Assembly: GCA_025463365.1 (NCBI GenBank)
Contig: JAOBWM010000049.1
Location: 1-38,165 of the forward strand
DNA: 38,165 bases
DNA from: Acidimicrobiales bacterium
GTDB lineage: Bacteria > Actinomycetota > Acidimicrobiia > Acidimicrobiales > Iamiaceae
Direction: 5' to 3'
This document shows positions 31,771 through 38,165 of this stretch, piece after piece. The first letter of the stretch is position 1; each line of letters opens with the position of its first letter. The position numbers and the translations under genes were made by a program. A model generated the notes under the pieces. That model saw only the letters and a list, made by a program, of their open reading frames with translations, was not told the origin of the DNA and made no database searches.

Positions 31771-32534
31771 CCTCGCTCATCGCCGCCACGAGTGCGGAAC
31801 CGACCAACGCGTGGCAGTGGCTGACCGACAGCTCGACACGGGAGATCAGCCACTCGATCCCGCACAACCTGTGGCTCACGATCGAGCACGCCGGAGGCGG
31901 CGCTCTGATCGCGGTGGCCGTCGGCGTCCCGCTCGCGCTGGTGCTCGCCCACTACCGCAAGGCCGAGGTCCTCTCGGCCTGGATCGTCAACCTCGGTCGG
32001 GTGATCCCGACCATCACGATCCTCGCCGTGTTCGTGGTGGCCTCGCTCCGCAACGGGTACGGGTTCGCGCCATGGCCGATCATCTTCGCCCTGGCGCTGC
32101 TCGCCCTGCCCCCGGTGTTCGCCAACACCTACACCGCGATCCGCCAGGTGCCGGCCGACGCCGTCGGGTCGGCGCGAGCCATGGGCTTCGGCGAGCACCA
32201 GATCATGACGAACGTCGAGCTCCCGCTCGCCCTCCCACTGATCATGGCCGGCATCCGCGTGGCGGTGACCCAGGTGGTCGCGACCGAGGCGCTCGGCGCG
32301 CTGTTCGGCAGCGAAGGCCTCGGCATCTACATCAGCTACGGGCTGTCGGTCTCGGACATCTACCAGGTCCAGGGCGGGGCGATCCTCGTCGCCGGGACCG
32401 CCATGGCCGCTGATGTCGTGCTCGGCCTCGTGGCTCGCGCCGTGGTGCCCACGGGCATGCGCCGCTCCGGTCGTCGGGCGCTGCGGACGCCCCGCTGGCG
32501 TGCCCTCACGACCGGGCCGGTGGTCCACCCATGA
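31767..32534 (+). CDS. Compatible-solute ABC importer permease 2
   Basis: 255 residues with the same fold as the preceding permease: about six helices, a conserved PTITILAVFVVASL segment, and the coupling loop VGSARAMGFGEHQIMTNVELPLALPLIM. The N-terminus has WQWLTDSSTREISHSIPHNLWLTIEH, facing outside before helix one. It has an ATGA overlap with the upstream permease. The C-terminal 25 residues are Arg-rich and probably cytoplasmic. The binding protein follows after 76 bases with its own ribosome site. Confidence 0.92.
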   Translation: MTSLIAATSAEPTNAWQWLTDSSTREISHSIPHNLWLTIEHAGGGALIAVAVGVPLALVLAHYRKAEVLSAWIVNLGRVIPTITILAVFVVASLRNGYGFAPWPIIFALALLALPPVFANTYTAIRQVPADAVGSARAMGFGEHQIMTNVELPLALPLIMAGIRVAVTQVVATEALGALFGSEGLGIYISYGLSVSDIYQVQGGAILVAGTAMAADVVLGLVARAVVPTGMRRSGRRALRTPRWRALTTGPVVHP

Positions 32535-32610
32535 TCTCCCCCGCCAACCGCGAGGGACCCGCCCATCCCCATCCACACCCATGCATCAGCCCAACCCGGA
32601 GGACAATCTC

Positions 32611-33546
32611 ATGACCACCAACTCCCGCTCCCGCCGCTGGCGGGGCGTCGCCGCCATCGCCCTCGTGGGCGTCTTGGCCCTGGCGTCGTGCAGCGACAAC
32701 AAGTCGGACGGGTCGAGCGCCACCGGCACCGGCTCCGGCGCGAAGGACACCACCATCCGGATCAGCTCGCAGGACTTCAGCGAGCAGAAGACGCTCGCCC
32801 AGGTCTACGGCCAGTACCTCGAGGCCAAGGGCTTCAAGGTTCAGATCCAGGACCCGATCGGCACCCGGACCCAGATCTTCGCGGCGCTCAAGGGCGGCAA
32901 GGTCGACCTCGAGCCCGACTACAGCGGCCCCGCGCTCCTGGAGCTCAAGGGCACGCCCACGTCGGATGCCAACAAGACCTATGACGACCTCGTCACCGCG
33001 CTGAAGGCCGAGAAGCTCGACGCCGGCGCCAAGGCCGAGGCCGCCGACGCCGATGCGCTCGTGACCCTGAAGAGCTACGCCGACGCCCACAACCTGAAGA
33101 CGATCTCGGATCTGTCGACGATCGACACCAAGCTCACCCTCGGCGGCGCCGCCGAGTGTGCGGAACGGGAGCAGTGCCTCAAGGGCTACAACGGCCCGAA
33201 GTACGCGCTGGGACTGGCCTTCAAGGCGGTCGACTACGGGCCCCCGCTGGTGGCGGCCCTCAAGGCCGACGAGATCCAGGTCGCCCAGTACGGCACCACC
33301 GCCCCGGAGATCTCCCAGGGTGAGATCGTCGCCCTCGAAGACGACAAGGGCCTCCTGACCCCGGCCAACGTGGTCCCCGTGTACCGCTCCGCGGTGGCCA
33401 GCACCGAGCTCACCAAGGCGCTCGATGCGCTGAGCAAGGAGCTCACCACCAAGGACCTGGCGGACTGGAACCAGGCGACCGACGTCGACAAGAAGGATCC
33501 CATCGACGTGGCCACGGCCTGGCTGCAGGCCAAGGGCCTGATCTAG
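32611..33546 (+). CDS. opuCC: Compatible-solute-binding lipoprotein (OpuAC/OsmX family)
   Basis: 311 residues. Signal peptide with lipobox LALASC, then a Ser/Gly linker and an OpuAC-type domain: IRISSQDFSEQKTLAQVYGQYLE, then TRTQIFAALKGGKVDLEPDY (the stretch before the ligand-site tyrosine), LKSYADAHNLKTISDL, and near the end NVVPVYRS and LTKALDALSKELT. It delivers betaine, choline or a related amine to the two permeases. ATG 32611 is preceded by GGAGG (32598-32602), eight bases away; the ATG at 32581 lacks one. Its own ribosome site fits higher expression than the membrane subunits. Confidence 0.93.
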   Translation: MTTNSRSRRWRGVAAIALVGVLALASCSDNKSDGSSATGTGSGAKDTTIRISSQDFSEQKTLAQVYGQYLEAKGFKVQIQDPIGTRTQIFAALKGGKVDLEPDYSGPALLELKGTPTSDANKTYDDLVTALKAEKLDAGAKAEAADADALVTLKSYADAHNLKTISDLSTIDTKLTLGGAAECAEREQCLKGYNGPKYALGLAFKAVDYGPPLVAALKADEIQVAQYGTTAPEISQGEIVALEDDKGLLTPANVVPVYRSAVASTELTKALDALSKELTTKDLADWNQATDVDKKDPIDVATAWLQAKGLI

Positions 33547-33572
33547 CCCCTCGTCGCCTTCGCAGCATCACA

Positions 33573-33606
33573 CCGGCCGTCGTCACCCTCGGGTGGCGGC
33601 GGCCGG
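33573..33606 (+). terminator. Terminator of the compatible-solute importer operon
   Basis: A 15-bp stem with loop CTCG starts 27 bases after the stop codon. Two positions pair as G-U only in the plus-strand RNA; the minus-strand RNA would have two A-C mismatches. The fold thus favours terminating the plus-strand operon over the convergent thioesterase. Confidence 0.6.
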
Positions 33607-33625
33607 CCCGCGCCTCGGCCTGCCC

Positions 33626-34513
33626 TCAGCCCCGGCCGGTGAAGGCCGTGAAGAACATCTGCTGGGTGGCCCACGCCACCAGCTCGGGCCCCTCGACGCC
33701 ACCGGGGTCCCACAGCGCCATCTCGACGGAGGCGTAGCCGTCGCCGGCCTGGTGGGCCCGGTTGTGGGCGAGCAGCCACCCCGGCGTGGCGGTGCCGAAC
33801 AGGTGGACGGTGAGGTCTGCGCTGGGACCGAACCACTGGTCTTCGCCGGTGGAGCCGATCTTCTCGAACACCGCGCTCGGCATGATGTCGACGGTGACGA
33901 TCGCCGCCAGCGGATCGAGGCGGCCGTCGGCGGTCACCGGCGGGTGCTCCCACCGGTACCAGGTGGCGACCTCGGCCTTCTCCCGTGGTGAGTCATCCCA
34001 CGGCGGGTGGCCGAGCGCGGGTCGTCCTTCGAGGATGTGCACCCAGAACGGCATCGGCTCCCAGGGTTCGAACCCCGACTCGGGCGGCGGCGGATCGCGG
34101 AACGAGGGGCACTCGTCGGGGCCGGGCACCTCGGGCATGGCGAGCTCGGTGAACGTGAACCCAGGCCGGGTGCCGCCGAACACGGCGAGGGCGGTGAAGC
34201 CGGCGGCGGCATCAGGGGCGCGGACGGTGGCCTGGGCCTGGGACATCGACCGGCCCCGGCGGAGCACCTGCACCTCGATGACGACGGGCCCCTCGGGCAC
34301 CGGGCTGGCGAACACGCCGTGGATGGTGCGGAGCTTCTGCGTGGCGGCGGTCCCGTCGATGCCGAGCTCAGCCTCCATGGCCCGGGCGGCGATCGCGGAG
34401 ATCACCCCTCCCTGCGGGACCACGGCCAACATCCACTGTGGGCCGATCGTGGCGGTGTAGCGCCCGTCGCCTTGCGGCGTGACCACCGTCGCGTTCCAGG
34501 GATCCTCCGGCAT
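33626..34513 (-). CDS. Acyl-CoA thioesterase-like protein (double hotdog, TesB/4HBT_3 type)
   Basis: 295 residues. The first half has the hotdog signature PQGGVISAIAARAMEAEL followed by VFASPVPEGPVVIEVQVLRRGRSMSQAQATV; the second half repeats the fold: PSADLTVHLFGTATPGWLLAHNRAHQAGDGYASVEMALWD. This is the usual plan of TesB-like enzymes that hydrolyse acyl-CoA. The connecting region (about 125-200) is Pro-rich. The ATG at 34513 is 9 bases from the stop of the haem-protein gene on the same strand, but a TAGCTT hexamer lies 6 nt upstream, suggesting its own promoter inside the end of that gene. Substrate unknown. Confidence 0.84.
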   Translation of the reverse strand: MPEDPWNATVVTPQGDGRYTATIGPQWMLAVVPQGGVISAIAARAMEAELGIDGTAATQKLRTIHGVFASPVPEGPVVIEVQVLRRGRSMSQAQATVRAPDAAAGFTALAVFGGTRPGFTFTELAMPEVPGPDECPSFRDPPPPESGFEPWEPMPFWVHILEGRPALGHPPWDDSPREKAEVATWYRWEHPPVTADGRLDPLAAIVTVDIMPSAVFEKIGSTGEDQWFGPSADLTVHLFGTATPGWLLAHNRAHQAGDGYASVEMALWDPGGVEGPELVAWATQQMFFTAFTGRG

Positions 34514-34519
34514 CGCCGG

Positions 34520-34525
34520 AAGCTA
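34520..34525 (-). promoter_or_regulatory. -10 element of the thioesterase gene
   Basis: TAGCTT, 6 nt before the ATG at 34513. Its first three bases (34525-34523) are the TAG stop codon of the upstream gene. Confidence 0.4.
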
Positions 34526-35449
34526 CGGGATCGGTGCGTCCCCACCGTCACGGGTTCCGGCCCCGGCGACCGATCGGAGCCAACCGACCACCGGCTCGGA
34601 CCGGCCACCGAGGCCGTTCATCTCGGTGAGCGCCTCCGGCTGGGCGGCCAGCCGGTCTGCCAGCGCGCCGGCGATCGCGGGCGTCGTCGCCAGCGCCGCG
34701 AACGGCGCCTGCTGGACGCGGATCGTGAACAGCACGGCGCCGGTCCGCGGCAGGAGCCGCAGCGTCTGGCGCTCGCTGCGCAACCAGAGGTCGGGAGCAT
34801 CGGGCGGCCCGACCGCGGCCAGGGACCCGGCGGCCGGTCGCTCGGGTGCGAAGAGGTCCGGCTCGTCGTGGATCGACCAGTTGCGCCGGGCGACCAGCAC
34901 GCCGGGGCGCAGGCGGCCGAGGAAGCGGTCGACCCTCGCCTCGAGCTCGTCGCCATAGCGCGGCACCGGGTCGTGGATCGCAGTCGCGCTGCCGCCGAGC
35001 TTGTCGGCGAGCCGCCAGTGCGAGGGGAAGCACAGCACCGCGGCATCGAGGTGGTGGCCGCCCTCGCGGGGGACCATCACGACGAGATCCTCTTGGGTCC
35101 GTCGGCCGGCCGCCTCCAGTGGATGCGGGGTGTCGGCCACTGCTTCGGCGGCCAGGTCGGGACGGTGTCGGGATTCCCACGCCCGGACGGTCTCGAGGAC
35201 CTCCGCGCCGGCCGCCACCGTTTCGGGCAGGGCCGCGAACACCTCGGCGTGGCGATCGTCGAGCAACCGACCGCGCTCGGCCAGCTCCTGGGGCCGGCGC
35301 TCGTCAGGCAGCAGCCAAGCCGCATCAGGGATGCGGGTGAGGCCCATGGCCAGCCACGGCGGGCCGTCGGCGACCAGCGCAAGCTCGTCGAACCAGGACG
35401 GCGCCCGGAGGTGGCTCGGGCGGGGTGGGCGGTGGTCGCCGCCGTTCAC
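34523..35449 (-). CDS. DUF3445 protein, haem-dependent oxidative N-demethylase alpha-like
   Basis: 308 residues from GTG 35449, which overlaps the kinase stop in GTGA. It shows the family run: MGLTRIPDAAWLLPDE, LVVMVPREGG, LDAAVLCFPSHWRLADKLGG, AIHDPVPRYGDELEARVDRFL, LRPGVLVARRNWSIHDEP, LRSERQTLRLLPRTGAVLFTIR. Characterised relatives are PAS-like haem proteins that demethylate dimethylamine-type substrates, sometimes with ferredoxin-like partner subunits. No partner is encoded here, so function is inferred from the family only. The coupling to a membrane Ser/Thr kinase is unusual. The frame extends upstream but there it is only the antiparallel image of kinase coding sequence. Confidence 0.83.
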   Translation of the reverse strand: MNGGDHRPPRPSHLRAPSWFDELALVADGPPWLAMGLTRIPDAAWLLPDERRPQELAERGRLLDDRHAEVFAALPETVAAGAEVLETVRAWESRHRPDLAAEAVADTPHPLEAAGRRTQEDLVVMVPREGGHHLDAAVLCFPSHWRLADKLGGSATAIHDPVPRYGDELEARVDRFLGRLRPGVLVARRNWSIHDEPDLFAPERPAAGSLAAVGPPDAPDLWLRSERQTLRLLPRTGAVLFTIRVQQAPFAALATTPAIAGALADRLAAQPEALTEMNGLGGRSEPVVGWLRSVAGAGTRDGGDAPIP

Positions 35450-37332
35450 GGCAGCGGGAACGGGTCGGGTGCCAGCCAGAGCGACCCCGCGACGAGCAGC
35501 GCGACGACGAGCCAGCTGATCACCACTCGCTCGGTGGTCCGTCCATCGGGCACGAACCGGGCGACGAGTTCGTCGATGCCCAGGCCGGTCCGGAACCGAG
35601 CCGAGCCTTCGCGCGCCGTGACGACCACCAGGCCGACGACGAGGGCGCCCACGATCCGCAGCAGCAGGTCGATGATCCCGTCGGGCAGCGAGGTCCGATC
35701 GAGGGCGTACCAGGCACCGAGCAGCACCGCGCCGATGCCGATGATGGGCGATGCCCGCACGATGCTCACCGCCAGGTTCCTCGCGAACCGAGCCGGGGCG
35801 AGAGCGCCCGGCGACAGCCGCTGCTCGGCCCAGCCGCCCGCCACCCCGTGGCTGGCCCGGAGCCGGTGTGCGACCGAGTCGCCGAACGTGGCGAGCCACG
35901 GCAGCGCCACGAACACGACCAGGGCGGTGACGAGGACGGGCGCCGCCGATGCGACCGCGACTGCGAGGACCGTGAGCGGGATCGTGACCTTGCGCCGACC
36001 CGGGCGATCGGGCCCGACCGCCACGGGAAGCCGAGCGTCCGAACCGGGGACGGAGTGCGCCGACGTCAGCGGTCGGATCGGTGGCAGCGACACGGCGGCC
36101 GCCACGGTGGGCCCGGGCCCCATCGTGACGTCGCCACCCGGCGCCGCCATCGGGGCGCGAGCGACGATCACGGTGGCGCCGGTCCGATCGTGGTCGGTGA
36201 CTTCGTGATCCATGACCTCGTGATCGGTGACCTCGTGATCCATCATCTCGGCACGGAGCGGTTCCACCGGCGTGGAGATCCAGGGCGAGTCGGCCTTGCC
36301 GGCAAGCAGCTCGGGGTCGACGGCATCGACCAGGAGCGACCGGGGGCCGTCGGGCAGGCGCCGGATCCCCAGCCGGGCGAGGAAGGAGTCGAGGTCCTGA
36401 GGACGGTGGCTCGGCTCCAGCTCGAGGCCGTCGAGCAGGGCATCGCTCAGCTGCTTCGGAATGGCCGGGTTGAGCTTCGAAGGTGCCGGCAGCACGCCAC
36501 CGCCATCGCGCTCGACGGCGGCGACGGGCACCCGCCCGGTCGCGAGCCGATAGCAGGTCGCGGCGAGGCCGTACACGTCCGTCGACGGGCCGAAGCGCGC
36601 CTCTCCGCGGTACTGCTCCAAGGGCGCGTAGCCCGGCGTCACCACCCGGGTCATGCCGACGGTCTGGCCCTCCTCGAAGTCGCGCGCCAACCCGAAGTCG
36701 ATCACCACGATCCGCCCGTTGCGGGTGAGCATCACGTTCGACGGGTTGATGTCGCGATGGAGCACCCCGGCGGCGTGGACGGGCCGCAGGGCGGCAGCCA
36801 CCCGACCGGCCACGTCGAGCACCTCGGCCTCGCTGAACGGCTCGTTGCGGGCCCGCAGGATGTCGACGAGGGTCCGCCCGTCGAGCAGCTCCATCACCAG
36901 GTACGCGGTGCCGTGCTCCTCGAAGACCTCGTACACCCGCACGATGCCGGGTTGGGTGAAGCGGGCCAGCACGCGGGCCTCGCGCAGGAACCGCTCGCGA
37001 GCCTCACGGAACCCGGCGCGAGCTTGCGGTGGCGTCAGGACCATCGACCCGTGGCGCACTGCCGACTCCGGGAACAACTCCTTGACAGCCACGCGACGCT
37101 GCAGCCGCCGATCGCCCATCTCGTAGGTGATGCCGAACCCGCCGCGACCGATGACGGCGAGCACCTGGTAGCGACCGTCGGCGAGCTTCGAGCCCGCCGG
37201 CAGCTCGGCCGGCGCCGCGATCTGCTGCCCACACCACGCGCAGACGATCCAGGCACCACCCACCTCCCGGCCGCAATGGGGGCACGGGTCGTTGGTGGCC
37301 TCGTCAGCAGCGATGGCGGTCGGTTCCTCCAC
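35446..37332 (-). CDS. Membrane Ser/Thr protein kinase with N-terminal zinc ribbon
   Basis: 628 residues. Residues 17-34 form a CPHC...CAWC zinc ribbon. The kinase domain (about 55-325) has G-loop GRGGFGITYE, VAVKE with Lys84, HRDINPSN (Asp194 base, but Asn196 where Lys is usual), and DFGLA with Asp212; APE is replaced by APLEQ. A linker holds four near-tandem copies of a five-residue unit (MDHEV/TDHEV) encoded by 15-bp DNA repeats at about 36200-36245, then Pro/Ala-rich sequence. The C-terminal part has about four membrane helices instead of the usual PASTA sensor, so the input signal is unknown. GTG 37332 has TACCCT 9 nt upstream. It is coupled to the DUF3445 gene downstream. Confidence 0.92.
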   Translation of the reverse strand: MEEPTAIAADEATNDPCPHCGREVGGAWIVCAWCGQQIAAPAELPAGSKLADGRYQVLAVIGRGGFGITYEMGDRRLQRRVAVKELFPESAVRHGSMVLTPPQARAGFREARERFLREARVLARFTQPGIVRVYEVFEEHGTAYLVMELLDGRTLVDILRARNEPFSEAEVLDVAGRVAAALRPVHAAGVLHRDINPSNVMLTRNGRIVVIDFGLARDFEEGQTVGMTRVVTPGYAPLEQYRGEARFGPSTDVYGLAATCYRLATGRVPVAAVERDGGGVLPAPSKLNPAIPKQLSDALLDGLELEPSHRPQDLDSFLARLGIRRLPDGPRSLLVDAVDPELLAGKADSPWISTPVEPLRAEMMDHEVTDHEVMDHEVTDHDRTGATVIVARAPMAAPGGDVTMGPGPTVAAAVSLPPIRPLTSAHSVPGSDARLPVAVGPDRPGRRKVTIPLTVLAVAVASAAPVLVTALVVFVALPWLATFGDSVAHRLRASHGVAGGWAEQRLSPGALAPARFARNLAVSIVRASPIIGIGAVLLGAWYALDRTSLPDGIIDLLLRIVGALVVGLVVVTAREGSARFRTGLGIDELVARFVPDGRTTERVVISWLVVALLVAGSLWLAPDPFPLP

Positions 37333-37341
37333 GGTCGGACC

Positions 37342-37347
37342 AGGGTA
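37342..37347 (-). promoter_or_regulatory. -10 element of the kinase gene
   Basis: TACCCT on the minus strand, 9 nt before the GTG at 37332, no ribosome site between. Confidence 0.4.
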
Positions 37348-37438
37348 CGGGCCGACGGGTCGGCCGGGGGTGCGGGAACCAAGGCCGGTCGAGCGCCGTC
37401 ACACGCCCACCGAACCCAGCCGGCCCCTGGAGGCTCCC

Positions 37439-38165
37439 ATGTCCGATCGTCGCCGCATCCCCCGAATCCCCCGCACCGTCCGAGCGCGGCCGCCGCGCCG
37501 CCGCATGGCGATCGGCCTGCTCGCCGCTGTGGCCGTCGTGGCCCTCGCCGGCGCCATCGGAAGTCGCAGCACCGACAACCAGGGGCGGCAAGTTTCCCAA
37601 AGCGCCGTTGGTGCCGGATCCGACTCGACTCGTGCACGTACGCCTGGCAATGCGAACGCCTACTCGGCCGAGGGTGCACCGGTGGCCGCAGGCGCGAAGA
37701 CGACGGGCTCCAACGCCGACCTGGGCGACACCGCCACGTCGTCGAGCTTGGACTCGAAGTCCAGCCAGGCGTCGAGCGCTCCGAACGCCCTGGGCACGCT
37801 GGGCGCCGACACCCTCCAGGCCAAGATCATCCGGACGGGATCGGTGGGCCTGGTGGTGAAGCGCGGCACGTTCGCCGAGGCGGTGTCGAGGCTGACCGCC
37901 ACGGCGACCGGCGTTGGTGGGTTCGTCGCCGCCAGCGAGACGAGCCAGCTCGGATCCGACCCCCACGGCACCGTCACCCTCCGTGTGCCGGCCAAGGACT
38001 TCGACCGCGTGCTGGCCCGCGTCGACGATCTCGGCACGATCGCTTCGGTGACCACCGGGAGCCAGGACGTCACCAGCGAGTACACCGACGTCGCGGCGCG
38101 GATCAAGACGCTCCAGGACGAACGGGAGCAGATCAGCCTCGTCCTGGGCCGGGCGCAATCGATCC
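37439..38165 (+). CDS. DUF4349 membrane-anchored protein, N-terminal 242 residues (3' end outside window)
   Basis: The gene runs off the right edge. ATG 37439 has GGAGG (37429-37433) five bases upstream. A very basic N-terminus (RRRIPRIPRTVRARPPRRR) precedes one membrane helix (about residues 22-40). A Ser/Ala/Gly-rich extracytoplasmic linker follows, and from about residue 130 the DUF4349 domain: IIRTGSVGLVVKRGTFAEAV, GGFVAASETSQ, GTVTLRVPAKDFDRVLARVD, GSQDVTSEYTDVAARIKTL, then the start of its coiled coil. Complete members normally end with a second membrane helix. The exact role is unknown; envelope-stress or cell-surface functions have been suggested. It is divergent from the kinase across 106 bases. 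Confidence 0.88.
   Translation, partial: MSDRRRIPRIPRTVRARPPRRRMAIGLLAAVAVVALAGAIGSRSTDNQGRQVSQSAVGAGSDSTRARTPGNANAYSAEGAPVAAGAKTTGSNADLGDTATSSSLDSKSSQASSAPNALGTLGADTLQAKIIRTGSVGLVVKRGTFAEAVSRLTATATGVGGFVAASETSQLGSDPHGTVTLRVPAKDFDRVLARVDDLGTIASVTTGSQDVTSEYTDVAARIKTLQDEREQISLVLGRAQSI

Noticed and set aside
34007-36208. Plus-strand open frame of 733 codons opposite the thioesterase, haem protein and kinase
   Set aside because: Arg/Gly/Asp-rich antisense reading that spans three real genes and their overlaps.
36196-36252. 15-bp tandem repeats as an operator or iteron
   Set aside because: They are in frame inside the kinase gene and encode the DHEV repeat linker, which explains them.

Overview
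This is a high-GC (roughly 70% by eye), gene-dense bacterial window. Several features point to a high-GC actinobacterium, with the class Acidimicrobiia as my best guess: an argS-lysA block and a hom-thrC block, an F420-type FrhB protein, LytR-CpsA-Psr and DUF4349 proteins, a candidate bL37 mini-ribosomal protein, and many start codons that sit 6-10 nt after a TAnnnT hexamer. No phage, IS element, rRNA operon or CRISPR array is visible. Both ends cut genes: an ABC exporter on the left and a DUF4349 protein on the right.

Layout. 1-2.4 kb: the end of a tandem (TMD-NBD-TMD-NBD) ABC exporter, convergent with an orphan VapB-like antitoxin behind a three-repeat operator. 2.7-10.4 kb: aspartate-family amino-acid genes on the minus strand, split into response regulator-argS-lysA and hom-thrC by a lectin-lysozyme lipoprotein and a divergent methyltransferase. 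10.5-11.1 kb: tRNA-Arg(CCG) with its promoter, and a small membrane protein. 11.3-14.7 kb: a xylose-type sugar importer whose ATPase and permease are one polypeptide. 14.8-17.4 kb: an LCP cell-wall ligase and one or two unknown lipoproteins with a reading-frame anomaly. 17.4-20.3 kb: an acyl-CoA dehydrogenase divergent from an FrhB-like iron-sulfur flavoprotein, with a perfect palindrome between them. 20.3-23.4 kb: an MMPL exporter and TetR operon with a strong candidate operator. 23.4-24.4 kb: a small lipoprotein and about 0.5 kb of apparently non-coding DNA holding two 38-bp repeats and hairpins. 24.4-27.4 kb: ychF-rsmI-GNAT-unknown. 27.4-29.6 kb: a HAD phosphatase divergent from an HhH-PHP protein across a 45-bp near-palindrome, then the 28-codon bL37 candidate. 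29.8-33.6 kb: a four-gene OpuC-type compatible-solute importer ending in a strong terminator. 33.6-38.2 kb: a thioesterase, a DUF3445/HODM-type haem protein translationally coupled to a membrane Ser/Thr kinase, and a DUF4349 membrane protein.

The window is mostly core metabolism and transport. The best leads are the bL37-like mini-gene, the orphan antitoxin with helically phased operator repeats, two operator palindromes beside their likely targets, the repeat-hairpin non-coding block, the widespread leaderless promoter architecture, and several unusual domain fusions. All family assignments were made by reading motifs; none was checked by a database search.
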